From Bartonella rochalimae ATCC BAA-1498 (GTDB lineage: Bacteria; Pseudomonadota; Alphaproteobacteria; Rhizobiales; Rhizobiaceae): a stretch of 64,000 bases of DNA. Of this stretch, positions 41,755 to 52,646 are shown piece by piece (positions within the stretch are counted from its first letter, which is position 1; each line of letters starts with the position of its first letter). The notes under the pieces are model-generated. The model saw nothing but the letters and a program-made list of their open reading frames with translations, was not told where the DNA came from and did no database searches. Position numbers and translations under genes: made by a program. Where the stretch lies: NCBI RefSeq assembly GCF_000706645.1, contig NZ_KL407337.1, forward strand, positions 188,320-252,319, read 5' to 3'.

Positions 41755-42303
41755 TTAGAGTTTTGCAAAGAAGTGAGAAAGAATTATTAATCCTTCTGGC
41801 CAAGGCCCATGTCCAGAATCTGCATTAATATGACCAGACTGTCCAGCATCAACGAAAAGTGCTCCCCAATCATGAGCAAGTTTTTTTGCTACTGAAAATT
41901 GGCAAAATTCATCGTTATGGCTAGCTATAACCACTGAAGGAAAAGGTAAATTTTTACGATGATATGGACCAAATGTCATTAAATGTTTGGGACGTATCTT
42001 TTCATTTTCTACATCTGGTGGAGCAACAAAGAAAGCACCACGAATTTTTTCTGGATTATGTGCAATTGCGTGAATAGCTGTTGGAACTCCTAATGAATGA
42101 GCAATAATAGCAATAGGTTTATTAGCCTGTCCAATAGCAATTTCAACAGCATTAACCCATTCTTCGCGGATAGGTTTTGACCATTGGATTTGTTGTACGC
42201 GGCGAGCCGTAGATAATTTTTGTTCCCAGCGTGTTTGCCAATGGTCAGGACCAGATCCTTTATAACCGGGGATAATAAGAATATCGAGTTGATTTGCTTT
42301 CAT
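41755..42303 (-). CDS. RBBP9/YdeN-family alpha/beta hydrolase
   Basis: A 182-residue serine-hydrolase-like protein of the RBBP9/YdeN family. The nucleophile elbow is AHSLG with Ser70, and the histidine lies in SGHINADSGHGPWPEG, a hallmark of the family. The biological substrate is not known for bacterial members. It is placed nine bases after purB on the same strand, an arrangement that suggests co-transcription rather than a role in purine synthesis. Confidence 0.85.
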   Translation of the reverse strand: MKANQLDILIIPGYKGSGPDHWQTRWEQKLSTARRVQQIQWSKPIREEWVNAVEIAIGQANKPIAIIAHSLGVPTAIHAIAHNPEKIRGAFFVAPPDVENEKIRPKHLMTFGPYHRKNLPFPSVVIASHNDEFCQFSVAKKLAHDWGALFVDAGQSGHINADSGHGPWPEGLIILSHFFAKL

Positions 42304-42311
42304 GAGCTTTT

Positions 42312-43613
42312 TTATCCAAAAACTTGTTTAAAAATTGTATCAACATGTTTAGTGTGATAAGAAAGATCAAATTTTTCACGAAGTTCTGCTTCACTTAAAA
42401 TCTTTGAGATATCTTGATCTTTTAGTAATTCTTCTAAAAAATCTTTCCCTTGTTCCCAGACTTTCATTGCATTACGTTGTACAATTTGGTACGCATTTTC
42501 ACGACTAGTACCAGCTTGTGTAAGTGCTAAAAGTACACGCTGTGAATAAATAAGGCCACAAAATTTATTGAGATTTTTTTTCATATTTTCTGGATAAATA
42601 ATTAAGTTTTCAATTACAGATGTTAATCGGGCAAGAGCAAAATCGAGTGTAATAGTAGCATCAGGGCCAATATAACGCTCAACAGATGAATGAGAAATAT
42701 CACGTTCGTGCCAAAGTGCTACATTTTCCATCGCAGGAACTACAAATGCGCGCACCATACGAGCTAATCCAGTTAAATTTTCTGTTAAAACTGGATTACG
42801 TTTGTGAGGCATTGCCGATGATCCTTTCTGACCAGAGGAAAAATATTCTTCTACTTCAAGAACTTCTGTTCGTTGCAAATGGCGTATTTCTATGGCTAAT
42901 CTTTCAATAGATGAAGCGATAATACCAAGTGTTGCAAAAAACATGGCGTGACGATCACGTGGTATAACCTGAGTAGAAATAGTCTCACTATGCATACCTA
43001 ATGCTTTTGCTACATATTTTTCAACACGTGGATCAATATTAGCGAAAGTTCCAACTGCTCCAGAGATAGCACAGGTAGAAATTTCTTCTCGCGCGGCGAG
43101 CAAACGTTTATGACAACGAGAAAATTCAGCGTATGCGAAAGCAAATTTGACTCCAAATGTTGTAGGTTCAGCATGAATACCATGACTACGTCCAATAGTA
43201 ATTGTATCTTTATGTTCAAAAGCACGTTTTTTCAATGCAGTAAGAAGATGGTCTATATCTTGTAGAAGAATATCAGTAGCGCGCATCAATTGGACATTGA
43301 GTGTTGTATCTAATATATCTGATGACGTCATGCCCTGATGAATAAAACGAGCTTCTGGTCCAATAAACTCAGCCAAATGAGTTAAGAATGCTATAACATC
43401 ATGCTTAGTAATTGCTTCAATTTCATTAATACGATTCACATCAAATTTGGCAATTGCACCTTTTTCCCAGATGGTTTTAGCTGCTTCTTTAGGAATAATA
43501 CCAAGCTGGGCCATTGCATCACAAGCATGTGCTTCAATTTCAAACCAAATACGATATTTTGTTTCTGGTGACCAGATTGCTACCATTTCAGGACGAGAAT
43601 AACGTGTGATCAT
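42312..43613 (-). CDS. purB: Adenylosuccinate lyase
   Basis: A 433-residue fumarase/aspartase-superfamily lyase that releases fumarate from SAICAR and from adenylosuccinate. The signature SSAMPHKRNPVLTENL is present, along with TSSDILDTTLNVQL and GRSHGIHAEPTTFG. The length is right for the short bacterial form. AAGGAA stands seven bases before the ATG. It follows rpe by nine bases on the same strand. Confidence 0.97.
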   Translation of the reverse strand: MITRYSRPEMVAIWSPETKYRIWFEIEAHACDAMAQLGIIPKEAAKTIWEKGAIAKFDVNRINEIEAITKHDVIAFLTHLAEFIGPEARFIHQGMTSSDILDTTLNVQLMRATDILLQDIDHLLTALKKRAFEHKDTITIGRSHGIHAEPTTFGVKFAFAYAEFSRCHKRLLAAREEISTCAISGAVGTFANIDPRVEKYVAKALGMHSETISTQVIPRDRHAMFFATLGIIASSIERLAIEIRHLQRTEVLEVEEYFSSGQKGSSAMPHKRNPVLTENLTGLARMVRAFVVPAMENVALWHERDISHSSVERYIGPDATITLDFALARLTSVIENLIIYPENMKKNLNKFCGLIYSQRVLLALTQAGTSRENAYQIVQRNAMKVWEQGKDFLEELLKDQDISKILSEAELREKFDLSYHTKHVDTIFKQVFG

Positions 43614-43622
43614 GATTTTTCC

Positions 43623-44297
43623 TTATTGTGAGAGGATTGCAGCTTGGCGCAGTGCATTAATACGTGTTTTGTAAAGCTCTTTGTTACCATTTTTATAAAT
43701 TGCAGAGCCTGCTACAAATACATTTGCACCTGCTTTTGCAGTTTTTCCAATTGTATCAATGGTAATACCACCATCAACTTCAAGGTCGATGGGACGATTA
43801 GCAATCATATTTTTTACTCGTTTTATTTTATCTTCCATGTCTGGAATAAAATTTTGCCCACCAAATCCAGGGTTAACTGTCATGATAAGGATGAGATCTA
43901 ATTGATCTAGCAAATATTCAAGTACATGTTCTGATGTGCTTGGATTTATTGCAATGCCCGCTTTTTTACCCATTGCTTTGATCATTTGTAATGAACGATG
44001 AAGATGAGTACTTGATTCTGCATGAATAGTTATAATATCTGAACCCGCTTTTGCAAAAGATTCAAGATAAGGATCTACAGGTTTTATCATAAGGTGAACG
44101 TCAAAGACTGCTTTTGTTTGTGGACGTAAAGCTTTAACAACATCTGGCCCAAAGGTGATATTAGGAACAAAATGACCATCCATAATATCAAGGTGAATCC
44201 AATCTGCGCCAGCATCAAGAACATCTGATAGTTCTTGACCGAGTTTAGAAAAATCAGAAGCTAAGAGTGAAGGGGCGATAAGATGGGAACGGGACAT
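43623..44297 (-). CDS. rpe: Ribulose-phosphate 3-epimerase
   Basis: A 224-residue TIM-barrel epimerase interconverting ribulose-5-phosphate and xylulose-5-phosphate, so it links pentose phosphates (source of PRPP) to the purine genes downstream. Motifs: WIHLDIMDGHFVPNITFGP with metal-binding His and Asp, VHLMIKPVDPY, TVNPGFGGQNFIP and EVDGGI. AAGGAG precedes the ATG. It heads the rpe-purB-hydrolase unit. Confidence 0.96.
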   Translation of the reverse strand: MSRSHLIAPSLLASDFSKLGQELSDVLDAGADWIHLDIMDGHFVPNITFGPDVVKALRPQTKAVFDVHLMIKPVDPYLESFAKAGSDIITIHAESSTHLHRSLQMIKAMGKKAGIAINPSTSEHVLEYLLDQLDLILIMTVNPGFGGQNFIPDMEDKIKRVKNMIANRPIDLEVDGGITIDTIGKTAKAGANVFVAGSAIYKNGNKELYKTRINALRQAAILSQ

Positions 44298-44454
44298 TAA
44301 GATCTCCTTAGTTGATCTTTTTTAGCATGTAATTTTATATGATAAAATATACATTTTTATTGTTCGTATATGATATTAAGAGAGTAATAGTGTATAATAA
44401 AAGAAAATATTGAAATATATTCTGAAATTTTAACAGCTATATAAGTAAAAAATT

Positions 44455-44994
44455 ATGTCTAAGCATAAAATACATTTAACATCGAAATCTCAATCAATAG
44501 TTCCTGTTTCATCTCAAGAATATCGGGATACAATGAGTCATTTTGCAGGAGCTGTGCATATTGTAACAACAGATGGTATTAAGGGTAAGCGTGGGGTGAC
44601 AATTTCATCTTGTTGTTCCTTATCAGACAATCCTCCAACACTTCTTGTCTGTTTAATGCGTTATAAGACTGAAAATAAGCTGTTTATGGAAAACGGAAAT
44701 TTTTGTGTCAATAGTTTAACAGGAAAACATCGTTTATTAGCCGATGTTTTTTCTGGACGCCATCGTTTCACACAAAATGAACGTTTTGCTGCAGCTGAAT
44801 GGGGTATCTTGCAGACCGGTGCTCCTAGTTTATTAAATGCTTTGGCTTCGTTTGACTGTAATTTGATTTGTTGTCATGAACATCCAACACACTATATTTT
44901 AATTGGTGAAGTTGTTGCAATAAACCGGAATCAAGAAAAAGATGCTTTAATGTATTTTAATCGTGACTATCAGACCTTATCTTTGCCTTTGTAA
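44455..44994 (+). CDS. Flavin reductase-like domain protein
   Basis: A 179-residue protein of the flavin reductase/FMN-binding split-barrel family (HpaC-like), expected to reduce FMN or FAD with NAD(P)H for a partner oxygenase. The pattern AGAVHIVTTDGIKGKRGVTISSCCSLSDNPPTLLVCL, read in two halves, is typical of the domain, as is HYILIGEVVAI near the end. No partner monooxygenase is adjacent; the FAD enzyme at 21719 is of a self-contained class. It is divergent from rpe. Exact physiological role unknown. Confidence 0.85.
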   Translation: MSKHKIHLTSKSQSIVPVSSQEYRDTMSHFAGAVHIVTTDGIKGKRGVTISSCCSLSDNPPTLLVCLMRYKTENKLFMENGNFCVNSLTGKHRLLADVFSGRHRFTQNERFAAAEWGILQTGAPSLLNALASFDCNLICCHEHPTHYILIGEVVAINRNQEKDALMYFNRDYQTLSLPL

Positions 44995-45220
44995 GTGTGT
45001 TTTTTCAAATATTAGTAATTTACTTATTAGTGTATTTAATTTTCTGATTAGCTTATTCTAGGGCAAAAAATCTTTGCTAAATCATACTGATATTTAAAAT
45101 ATAGGCATATTTTGTCTTGCAAGATGATCAATCAGTTAAATTAGGTTGATTAACACTTTTTTGCACTTTTTCTAAAGCTTTACATGTTTTCCTTTATATA
45201 TACATTTTTTTGATTGGTGA

Positions 45221-45381
45221 AAATCTATTGCAAAAATAGATATAGTTTTGCAACGTATTGATGATGGTATTTATAGATTTTGTGGAAGAAATAAAGATCC
45301 TAAAGTATAAAGCATTTTTGAAGTTAGACGAATTGAAGTGTGGTGTTAGCAACACAAGAATGCTACGAAAAACGAAAATAA
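45221..45381 (+). pseudogene. Possible DksA/TraR-family zinc-finger relic
   Basis: One frame reads KSIAKIDIVLQRIDDGIYRF then CGRNKDP, close to the DksA pattern (helix, ID.AL.RI.DG.YG.C). After a TAA at 45308 the same frame continues SIFEVRRIEVW, and a shifted frame then gives VLATQECYEKRK and a stop at 45379-45381, like the second half of the finger. There is no start codon and at least two lesions, so it cannot make a protein. The match is by eye only. It lies in the 610-base gap between the flavin reductase and the FliO-like gene; the remainder of that gap shows nothing. Confidence 0.45.
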
Positions 45382-45608
45382 ATCTATCGTGAGGATTTAA
45401 AAAACAGCTGTTTGGGAGAGAATAAATCGATTAAATTACCATTTAAATTTTAATATAACGATAAAGAGGAAGACAATACTAACTATAAAGAAGTATCAAA
45501 ATTTATGGAAGAGGATTTTCTTTCTAAAATTTATAGGCATAGAATAAATATTGATGTCTGCTGTATCCATATTAACTAGCTATCTTGTGGTGATTTGTAT
45601 GAGATATT

Positions 45609-45935
45609 TTATGCTGTATATTTTTTAACAACATCTGATTCTACACTTGTAATATTTGATTCTATAATAGTAGCTGTTGGTCCACCGATGAGAACCAAAT
45701 GTTCTGTATTGTCTCGGCGTATTAAAACAAGACGATGTGTACGATCAATAGCGACTGTACCGCATATAGCTAATCGTGGCTGAGACTTGCTGGTAGTTCT
45801 AAATTGTATTTTATTTAAGTTAGTTAAAAGCTTAATAACTATAGTGATTGCTACAATTATTATTATGAGATACAAAAAGTTGATCATCACTTGTGTTATC
45901 GGCACGTTTATATAATCTGATAACCAACCTTTCAT
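45609..45935 (-). CDS. FliO-like single-span membrane protein
   Basis: A 108-residue protein with one membrane span at about residues 16-38 and a cytoplasmic C-terminal part containing RLVLIRRDNTEHLVLIGGPT. The latter is the hallmark of the flagellar-export accessory protein FliO family as found in alphaproteobacteria, including species without an obvious flagellar cluster nearby. A very strong ribosome site (AGGAGGG) precedes the ATG. No other flagellar gene is in this window, so a flagellar role is not supported by context. It is divergent from cckA. Confidence 0.65.
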   Translation of the reverse strand: MKGWLSDYINVPITQVMINFLYLIIIIVAITIVIKLLTNLNKIQFRTTSKSQPRLAICGTVAIDRTHRLVLIRRDNTEHLVLIGGPTATIIESNITSVESDVVKKYTA

Positions 45936-46101
45936 ATTATCCCTCCTAAATATTAATAATAGATCTGTTATTTTTATTTATAATATTACAAAAATTTAGA
46001 CTTTAAAAATTACAGTGTGAAACATAGTATTTTTATATCAATAATTTATAGAGACCGTAAAGGCAATTTGTGACATAAAAATAGTCATAATTGAGGAAAA
46101 A

Positions 46102-48654
46102 ATGGATAAAAATTTTGAAAGTATTAATAAATTATTGTCTACTTTCGTACGCTGGGAAGTTACAATTGGAGTTACTATTTTTACAATAATTTTTTTATTC
46201 ATTATTGGATTAATAGGTTTTTTTTATCCGCAAAGCTATGTCTATAAGACTGCTTTGATATTTCTTTTTGTTTTAGCAATAATAGGTATTATAGCACTTT
46301 TTTTATTAGGGGTGAACATTTTCAAATGTAGTGTTATGCAATTACATAAAGATTTAGATTTTAACATTTTTAATGAGATAGATGATGTAATTATAGTCTC
46401 TGATTTATCTGGTTTTGTTTATTACTCCAATCAAAGTTATCAAAAAATTTTTACTTATAAGCCTGAAGTTTCTTGTTATGTCGTTATTTCTGATCTTCCA
46501 AATACTAGTGCACTCTTATACCGCTTAAAAGTAGCAATATTAGCTGGTTCTGCAGCCCAAGAGGTCTTGAGAACAGATCGATCGATTTTTATTAATTCAC
46601 AACAGAAAGATGTTATTTGGTATAATATTTCTATTCATCCTACGGTTCATAGGGGAAAAAAGCTTTTATTTTGGCGTATTACAGATGTTTCTCATTTGCA
46701 GCAATATCATCAGTATAATGAAACCTTTTTCTTAAATTCACAGGAAGTTATTGGTCATTTAGATGAATCTCCTATTGGATTTTTATCTGTGAATACACAA
46801 GGAATAGTTATCTATTTGAATACTGTTTTTGCTAAATGGTTTTTAATCGATTTAACGAATTTTACTGTTGGTCAATATAGTTTTGATCAATTATTTCATT
46901 CTGTTAGAAATAATAGCACATGGAGTGATATTCGTCGAAACAATAATAAATACCAAAATTTAAATGGCACGATACCCTATACGTTCTCTTTATATTCTAT
47001 TTCTGAAACTGGTAATAAAAGAATATTGAATTGTTTTATGTATGCTTCTTCTCTTGTAGAGGATGAGGCTATTTATCGGATTATTATGATACCACAGCAG
47101 ATAGAAGAGAATGAAAGTAATAACCAATCAAAATTGCCAAGTATATTAACCAAATATTTTAATGTAAGCCCTTTTGCAATAGCAGTCGTTACTCAAAAAG
47201 GACAATTTATATACGTCAATAATGCTTTTCTGTTACTTACGGGGAAATCTAGTAAAGTCGTTAGTCTTTATGATATTATATCTCCCTGTGATCATGTTCA
47301 ATTAGAGCGTGTATTTCAGCAGATTACAGCAAATAGAAACAATTCAATTCCAATAGAAACGGTATTAGAAGGTGATCAAAAACGCTATTTGCGTCTTTAT
47401 ACTATGCTTGTAACATTAGAATATGATAATGCATTACAAGATTTGGTCATTGTATCTGGAACAGAAATAACAGAACAAAAAATATTTGAAGATAAAATGA
47501 TACAAAGCCAAAAAATGCAAGCTGTTGGACAGTTAGCTGGTGGTATTGCTCATGATTTTAATAATGTTTTAACAGCAATTTTAATGTCATGTGATTTTCT
47601 TTTAAATACACATCGCAGTTCTGATCCTGCATACGCTGATCTTATCAACATCAAAAATAATGCTAACCGTGCAGCTGCACTTGTACAACAATTATTAGCT
47701 TTTTCCAGAAAGCAAACGCTTCGACCTCAAAAAGTTGATTTTACAGAGCTTTTATCAGATATACGTAATCTTATTTTACCTCTTTTAGGGAATAATATTC
47801 AATTAAAAATCATTCATGGAAAAGATCTATGGGATGTCAAAGTTGATCAAGCATCTTTTCAACGCGTTATTATGAATTTAGTTATCAATGCACGCGATGC
47901 CATGCTTGATGGAGGAATAGTAACAATTACGACAAATAATATTACAAAACAGCAAAGTGCAGAATTTGATTATGCTGGTTTTGTTGTTGATGAATATGTG
48001 CAGTTGACTATTTCAGATACAGGAACTGGTATACCTGCTGTTATACAAGAAAAAATGTTTGAACCATTTTTTACGACAAAAGAAGTTGGTAAAGGCACAG
48101 GGCTTGGTTTATCAATGGTTTACGGTATTATCAAACAGACAGGGGGATATATTTACTGTGATAGCCAAGAAGGAGAAGGCACAACATTTCATATTTTTCT
48201 ACCACGTTATATTTCTGATATGGGTAGAGAGATTTCTCAACAGATTGAAAAAGTAGAAGAACAGGAAAAAAATGCAGATTTGACAGGTTCTGCCACTGTT
48301 TTATTAGTTGAAGATGAATATTCTGTCAGAATGAGTAGTGTAAGAGCTCTTCAAATGAGAGGATATACAGTTTTAGAAGCTGCAAGCGGAGTGGAAGCGC
48401 TTGCTATACTTGAAAAAAATAAAGGTGCTGTTGATATTATTGTTTCTGATGTAGTTATGCCAGAGATGGATGGACCTACTTTACTCATAGAAGCACGTAA
48501 AAATTATCCTGATATAAAAATCATTTTTGTTTCTGGATATACAAAAGATGCTTTTACTAAAAATCTTCCAGAAGATACTGTTTTTGGGTTTTTATCTAAA
48601 CCATTCACACTTAAACAGTTAGCGCTAGCAGTTAAAGAAACATTGGCACAATAG
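46102..48654 (+). CDS. cckA: Hybrid histidine kinase CckA
   Basis: An 850-residue hybrid kinase that in alphaproteobacteria feeds phosphate through ChpT to the cell-cycle regulator CtrA. Two N-terminal spans lie at about residues 17-38 and 51-75, followed by PAS-like sensor regions. The dimerisation/phosphoacceptor helix holds His484 in [14 protein letters not shown]. The ATPase domain ([21 protein letters not shown]) follows, then a receiver with Asp783 in [11 protein letters not shown]. The HDFNN box is characteristic of CckA. GAGGAAAAA precedes the ATG. DivK, which acts upstream through DivL, is encoded at 58500. Confidence 0.93.
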   Translation: MDKNFESINKLLSTFVRWEVTIGVTIFTIIFLFIIGLIGFFYPQSYVYKTALIFLFVLAIIGIIALFLLGVNIFKCSVMQLHKDLDFNIFNEIDDVIIVSDLSGFVYYSNQSYQKIFTYKPEVSCYVVISDLPNTSALLYRLKVAILAGSAAQEVLRTDRSIFINSQQKDVIWYNISIHPTVHRGKKLLFWRITDVSHLQQYHQYNETFFLNSQEVIGHLDESPIGFLSVNTQGIVIYLNTVFAKWFLIDLTNFTVGQYSFDQLFHSVRNNSTWSDIRRNNNKYQNLNGTIPYTFSLYSISETGNKRILNCFMYASSLVEDEAIYRIIMIPQQIEENESNNQSKLPSILTKYFNVSPFAIAVVTQKGQFIYVNNAFLLLTGKSSKVVSLYDIISPCDHVQLERVFQQITANRNNSIPIETVLEGDQKRYLRLYTMLVTLEYDNALQDLVIVSGTEITEQKIFEDKMIQSQKMQAVGQLAGGIAHDFNNVLTAILMSCDFLLNTHRSSDPAYADLINIKNNANRAAALVQQLLAFSRKQTLRPQKVDFTELLSDIRNLILPLLGNNIQLKIIHGKDLWDVKVDQASFQRVIMNLVINARDAMLDGGIVTITTNNITKQQSAEFDYAGFVVDEYVQLTISDTGTGIPAVIQEKMFEPFFTTKEVGKGTGLGLSMVYGIIKQTGGYIYCDSQEGEGTTFHIFLPRYISDMGREISQQIEKVEEQEKNADLTGSATVLLVEDEYSVRMSSVRALQMRGYTVLEAASGVEALAILEKNKGAVDIIVSDVVMPEMDGPTLLIEARKNYPDIKIIFVSGYTKDAFTKNLPEDTVFGFLSKPFTLKQLALAVKETLAQ

Positions 48655-48891
48655 AATACACATTTTTAGCTTTTAAAGCCATAAAACTTCAACATTTCTA
48701 ATGTGTTAGAGCTTAAATAACAAAGATATTTCAGTAACTATATTATTAATTTTTTTATTTCAAGCTATACATTTAAATCAAATAAAACAAAAAATATTGA
48801 AATTGAGTAAATGTTGCATGTGTTCCTATTTCAGATATTCTTTTAGCAGTTTTATATTTTTATCTTAAGATTCTTGATAGAAAATTTTAGT

Positions 48892-49503
48892 TTAAAAAGA
48901 AAAAAGCTGTTGTTGGTAATCTGTTGTTTTATTATTTCCTTGAATAAATGCTTTTAAGGCTTCTGGATAGAGTTTATGTTCAGCTTTCAAAACTCTCTCT
49001 GCTAAACTTTCTATAGTATCATTAGGGTGTATTGGAACTGCAGCTTGAGCCAGAATTTTTCCTGCATCCATTTCTTCTGTAACTAGATGAACAGTACAAC
49101 CAGTAATTTTCACTCCTGCTGCTAAAGCTTTTTCATGGGTATTTAAGCCTTTAAATAAAGGAAGAAGAGAGGGATGGATGTTAAGTATTCGCTCTTTATA
49201 AAGTTTGATAAAATATGATGAGACAAGCTGCATATAACCAGCAAAACAGATCAGGTCTGGTTGATATTGAGATAAAATAGTGAGGATGGCTTCTTCATGT
49301 GTTTTTTTCGTTGAATAATTTTTGCGATCAACGACGTGAATAGGTATATTATTATCATGTGCCTTTTTAATGCCAGAAGCTTGAGGATTATTACAAATAA
49401 CTGCAACGATTTTAGCAGGATATTCTGTTTGTTGGCTAGCCTTAATAAGCGAAACCATATTAGATCCGTTACCGGAAATAAAAACAATTATTTGTTTTTT
49501 CAT
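48892..49503 (-). CDS. purN: Phosphoribosylglycinamide formyltransferase PurN
   Basis: A 203-residue folate-dependent GAR transformylase of purine synthesis. Motifs: [13 protein letters not shown] near the N-terminus, [14 protein letters not shown] with the catalytic His, and [19 protein letters not shown]. Its ATG overlaps the purM stop codon by four bases (ATGA), so translation is coupled. The preceding step (PurD) is not encoded here. Confidence 0.97.
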   Translation of the reverse strand: MKKQIIVFISGNGSNMVSLIKASQQTEYPAKIVAVICNNPQASGIKKAHDNNIPIHVVDRKNYSTKKTHEEAILTILSQYQPDLICFAGYMQLVSSYFIKLYKERILNIHPSLLPLFKGLNTHEKALAAGVKITGCTVHLVTEEMDAGKILAQAAVPIHPNDTIESLAERVLKAEHKLYPEALKAFIQGNNKTTDYQQQLFSF

Positions 49504-50585
49504 AAATTAAGTTTACCTTTATAAGTAACTTTTTTATTTTGATATTTTGTTAAAATACCAAGTGGAGTAATGGTTTCCCCTTGAGCTTCAAGTGCTTTCG
49601 TAACAGTTGTAGCTGAATTTTGTGCTACAATAACAATCATGCCAATACCACAATTAAAAGTCCGAAGCATTTCTGTTTCTTCTATTTTACCTTGTTGGGC
49701 AATCCATAAGAATACTGGTGTAATAGGAATTGCAGAGAGGTTAATTTCAGCGCAAAGAGAAGATGGTAGAACACGCGGAATGTTTTCAGGAAACCCACCT
49801 CCTGTAATATGTGCGAGAGCTTTAATTCCTTTGTTATTCCGTATAACTGGCAGAAGAGATTTTACATAAATACGAGTTGGTATTAGAAGTGCTTCACCAA
49901 GAGTTATTTCAGGATTAAAAGGGGCAGGGGAATTCCATTTTAGATTATTTTGTTTAATAATTTGTCTTATGAGAGAGAAGCCATTTGAATGTACTCCAGA
50001 TGAGCTAAGACCTAAGATGATATCTCCTTCTGCAAGGTCTTTTGAAGGTAACAATGAATTTCGTTCAGTCGCTCCTACGGCAAAACCTGCTAGGTCATAA
50101 TCTCCTTTTGCATACATACCAGGCATTTCTGCAGTTTCTCCTCCGATAAGAGCAGCTCCTGCTTGTTGACATCCTGCTGCGATACCAGAAACAATTTCTA
50201 TTCCTTGTTTTGCATCCAGTTTTCCAGTCGCAAAATAATCTAGGAAAAATAGAGGCTCTGCACCTTGTACAATTAAATCATTAACGCACATGGCTACGAG
50301 ATCAATGCCAACAGTATTATGAATACCTGTTTCAATAGCAATTTTTAGTTTTGTGCCTACACCATCATTAGACGCTACGAGAATGGGATCTATAAAACCT
50401 GCTGCTTTTAAATCAAATAGACCACCAAAGCCACCAATCTTTGTATCTGCGCCTATTCGTTTTGTTGAGTGCACATAAGGCTTAATTTTTTCTACCATTG
50501 TATTGGCTATGTTAATATCAACGCCACTATCTGCATAGGTAAGACTCTTATTAGTTTTTTTATTGACTAGTTGTTGATTGCTCAT
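49500..50585 (-). CDS. purM: Phosphoribosylformylglycinamidine cyclo-ligase PurM
   Basis: A 361-residue AIR synthetase that closes the imidazole ring from FGAM with ATP. Motifs: [43 protein letters not shown] and [11 protein letters not shown]. It shares its fold with PurL. It overlaps purN by four bases at its end and is divergent from the perM-hdaA unit. Confidence 0.97.
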   Translation of the reverse strand: MSNQQLVNKKTNKSLTYADSGVDINIANTMVEKIKPYVHSTKRIGADTKIGGFGGLFDLKAAGFIDPILVASNDGVGTKLKIAIETGIHNTVGIDLVAMCVNDLIVQGAEPLFFLDYFATGKLDAKQGIEIVSGIAAGCQQAGAALIGGETAEMPGMYAKGDYDLAGFAVGATERNSLLPSKDLAEGDIILGLSSSGVHSNGFSLIRQIIKQNNLKWNSPAPFNPEITLGEALLIPTRIYVKSLLPVIRNNKGIKALAHITGGGFPENIPRVLPSSLCAEINLSAIPITPVFLWIAQQGKIEETEMLRTFNCGIGMIVIVAQNSATTVTKALEAQGETITPLGILTKYQNKKVTYKGKLNL

Positions 50586-50790
50586 TCGAGTTTTCCTTAT
50601 AGGAAATCAGATTTTGATATTTATATAATGCCATGATAAAGTTATCTCTGCAAGAGTTATTGGATTTATTATTTAAAATACAATTATTGTTTACTTGACT
50701 CAAGCAAAAGAAATTCCATAATCTTTTAAGAGAATTTCAATGATATTTATTAAATGGATATCAATTAGTTAAAAGAACTCTTCACTGCCA

Positions 50791-51960
50791 ATGAATAAGA
50801 AAATGAATAAAAAAAACAAGTCTCATGACTATTATACGGCTTATATACCTGCTTATGCCCAAGTACCATTACCAAATAGTATGAAAAAGCAAATTTTTTT
50901 CTGGCTAGGTACATTGATTTTTTTCATTGTTTTTATGTTTATTTTGGGATCAATTTTATTTCCTTTTATAGCAGGGATTGTATTAGCTTATTTTCTTAAT
51001 CCAATTGTACAAATATTTGAAAAAATTGGAATTCATCGTGTTTTTGGCACTATACTAATTACTTTGTTTATTATTATTATTTTTGTGGTTTCTTTAATAA
51101 TTTTGATTCCTATTATTAGTGGACAAATACAACAATTTATAAGCAATGGTTTACCGATTTATGTCAATCGTATTCAAACTTTTTTTGTTGAGCATAATTT
51201 TAGTTGGGTAAGGCGTTATTTTGATAGTGATCCGAATGAGTTACATACTAATATTAAAGTGCTTTTAGGACAAAGCTCCGACTTTATTACATCTCTATTG
51301 AATTCGCTTTTGAAGTCAGGAAAATCTATTGTTAATATTATTAGTCTATTTGTAGTAACGCCAGTAGTAACATTTTATATTTTATTAGATTGGCCACATA
51401 TGGTTGAGGTCGTTGATTCTTGGATACCACGCAGTCATCTTACAACTGTCCGCAGTCTTTTTCATGAAATGGATAGAGCTGTTGCAGGCTTTGTACGGGG
51501 ACAAGGAACTGTTTGTTTAATTCTGGCAGGATATTATGCTATTGGCTTAACTATTACAGGACTGAATTTTGCTCTTTTAATTGGTATGTTTGTTGGTCTC
51601 ATAAGTTTTATTCCTTACATTGGTACAATGATTGGTTTTATATTATCTATTGGTGTTGCATGGGTTCAATTTTATCCAGATAATTGGGGCTGGGTTATTA
51701 TTGTAATGATAGTTTTTTTTATTGGGCAATTTATTGAAGGTTATATTTTGCAACCGAAGCTTGTTGGTTCATCAGTTGGCCTTCATCCAGTTTGGTTGAT
51801 GTTTGCACTTTTTGCTTTTGGTTCATTATTTGGCTTTACAGGTATGCTTGTTGCTGTTCCTGCAGCTGCTATTATTGGCGTTCTTGTTCGTTTTGTTCTT
51901 CATATTTATCTGAATTCTCAGATGTATGCTCAAAATGAGAATTTGGAGTCAATAGAATGA
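50791..51960 (+). CDS. AI-2E/PerM-family membrane protein
   Basis: A 389-residue polytopic inner-membrane protein of the AI-2E transporter (PerM/YdiK) family, with about seven to eight spans. The family motif region FIPYIGTMIGFILSIGVAW and the later LQPKLVGSSVGLHPVWLMFALFAFGSLFG, read in parts, are conserved. Members are putative exporters or ion antiporters; the substrate is unknown. It overlaps hdaA by four bases (ATGA), a pairing usual in Hyphomicrobiales. Paired Met codons at the start leave the exact start open. Confidence 0.87.
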   Translation: MNKKMNKKNKSHDYYTAYIPAYAQVPLPNSMKKQIFFWLGTLIFFIVFMFILGSILFPFIAGIVLAYFLNPIVQIFEKIGIHRVFGTILITLFIIIIFVVSLIILIPIISGQIQQFISNGLPIYVNRIQTFFVEHNFSWVRRYFDSDPNELHTNIKVLLGQSSDFITSLLNSLLKSGKSIVNIISLFVVTPVVTFYILLDWPHMVEVVDSWIPRSHLTTVRSLFHEMDRAVAGFVRGQGTVCLILAGYYAIGLTITGLNFALLIGMFVGLISFIPYIGTMIGFILSIGVAWVQFYPDNWGWVIIVMIVFFIGQFIEGYILQPKLVGSSVGLHPVWLMFALFAFGSLFGFTGMLVAVPAAAIIGVLVRFVLHIYLNSQMYAQNENLESIE

Positions 51961-52646
51961 ATAAGTATGAAACGCAGTTACCATTGGATTTTTCTCATAA
52001 ATCAGTTTTTCAATTTGATGATTTGGTAATGACAGATAGCAATCGCATGGCTTTTCAATTGATTAATCATTGGCCAAATTGGGTGCCTCCTATTGCGGTC
52101 TTAATCGGGGATAAAGGATCTGGTAAGACGCATTTTTCTAGTGTATGGGCTCAAAAAGCTAATGCCTTAAATGTTTGTCATGATGAAATTGATCAGGTTA
52201 TCGCCATGGCTTCTTCAGGTAAATCATTTTTAATTGAGGATGTTGATTCAGGTGAAATCAGTGAAACTGGTCTTTTTCATTTGATTAATAGCATTAAACA
52301 AGCAAATCTCGGAATAAATCAAGCTACTTTATTGATGACTGCACGTACATTACCATCTACATGGAATTTGCAATTGGATGATTTGAAAAGTCGCCTTAAC
52401 TCAGTGATGCTCGTTGTATTAAAGCAACCTGATGATGCATTATTAACGGCTATTGCTTTTAAGCTATTTTCTGATCGGCAAATTACAGTTCATCCGAGTG
52501 TTATTCACTATCTTATAAACCATTGTGAGCGTTCTTTATTCTCATTAAAGCGTGTTATTGATTCTGTTGATCGATTAGCTTTACAAAGAAAAAGTAAAGT
52601 AACACGCTCTATTATTAGCGAAGTTATTAATATGCAAATTCAGTAA
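51957..52646 (+). CDS. hdaA: DnaA-related regulatory protein HdaA
   Basis: A 229-residue protein with the AAA+ half of DnaA but no DNA-binding domain IV, matching HdaA/Hda. The N-terminus QLPLDFSHKSVFQFDDLV includes the clamp-binding QLPLDF motif, and the Walker A is GDKGSGKTHFS. The sensor region LKSRLNSVMLVVLKQPDD fits the family. Hda proteins bind the sliding clamp and stimulate ATP hydrolysis by DnaA to prevent re-initiation. Translationally coupled to the PerM-family gene upstream. Confidence 0.9.
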   Translation: MNKYETQLPLDFSHKSVFQFDDLVMTDSNRMAFQLINHWPNWVPPIAVLIGDKGSGKTHFSSVWAQKANALNVCHDEIDQVIAMASSGKSFLIEDVDSGEISETGLFHLINSIKQANLGINQATLLMTARTLPSTWNLQLDDLKSRLNSVMLVVLKQPDDALLTAIAFKLFSDRQITVHPSVIHYLINHCERSLFSLKRVIDSVDRLALQRKSKVTRSIISEVINMQIQ

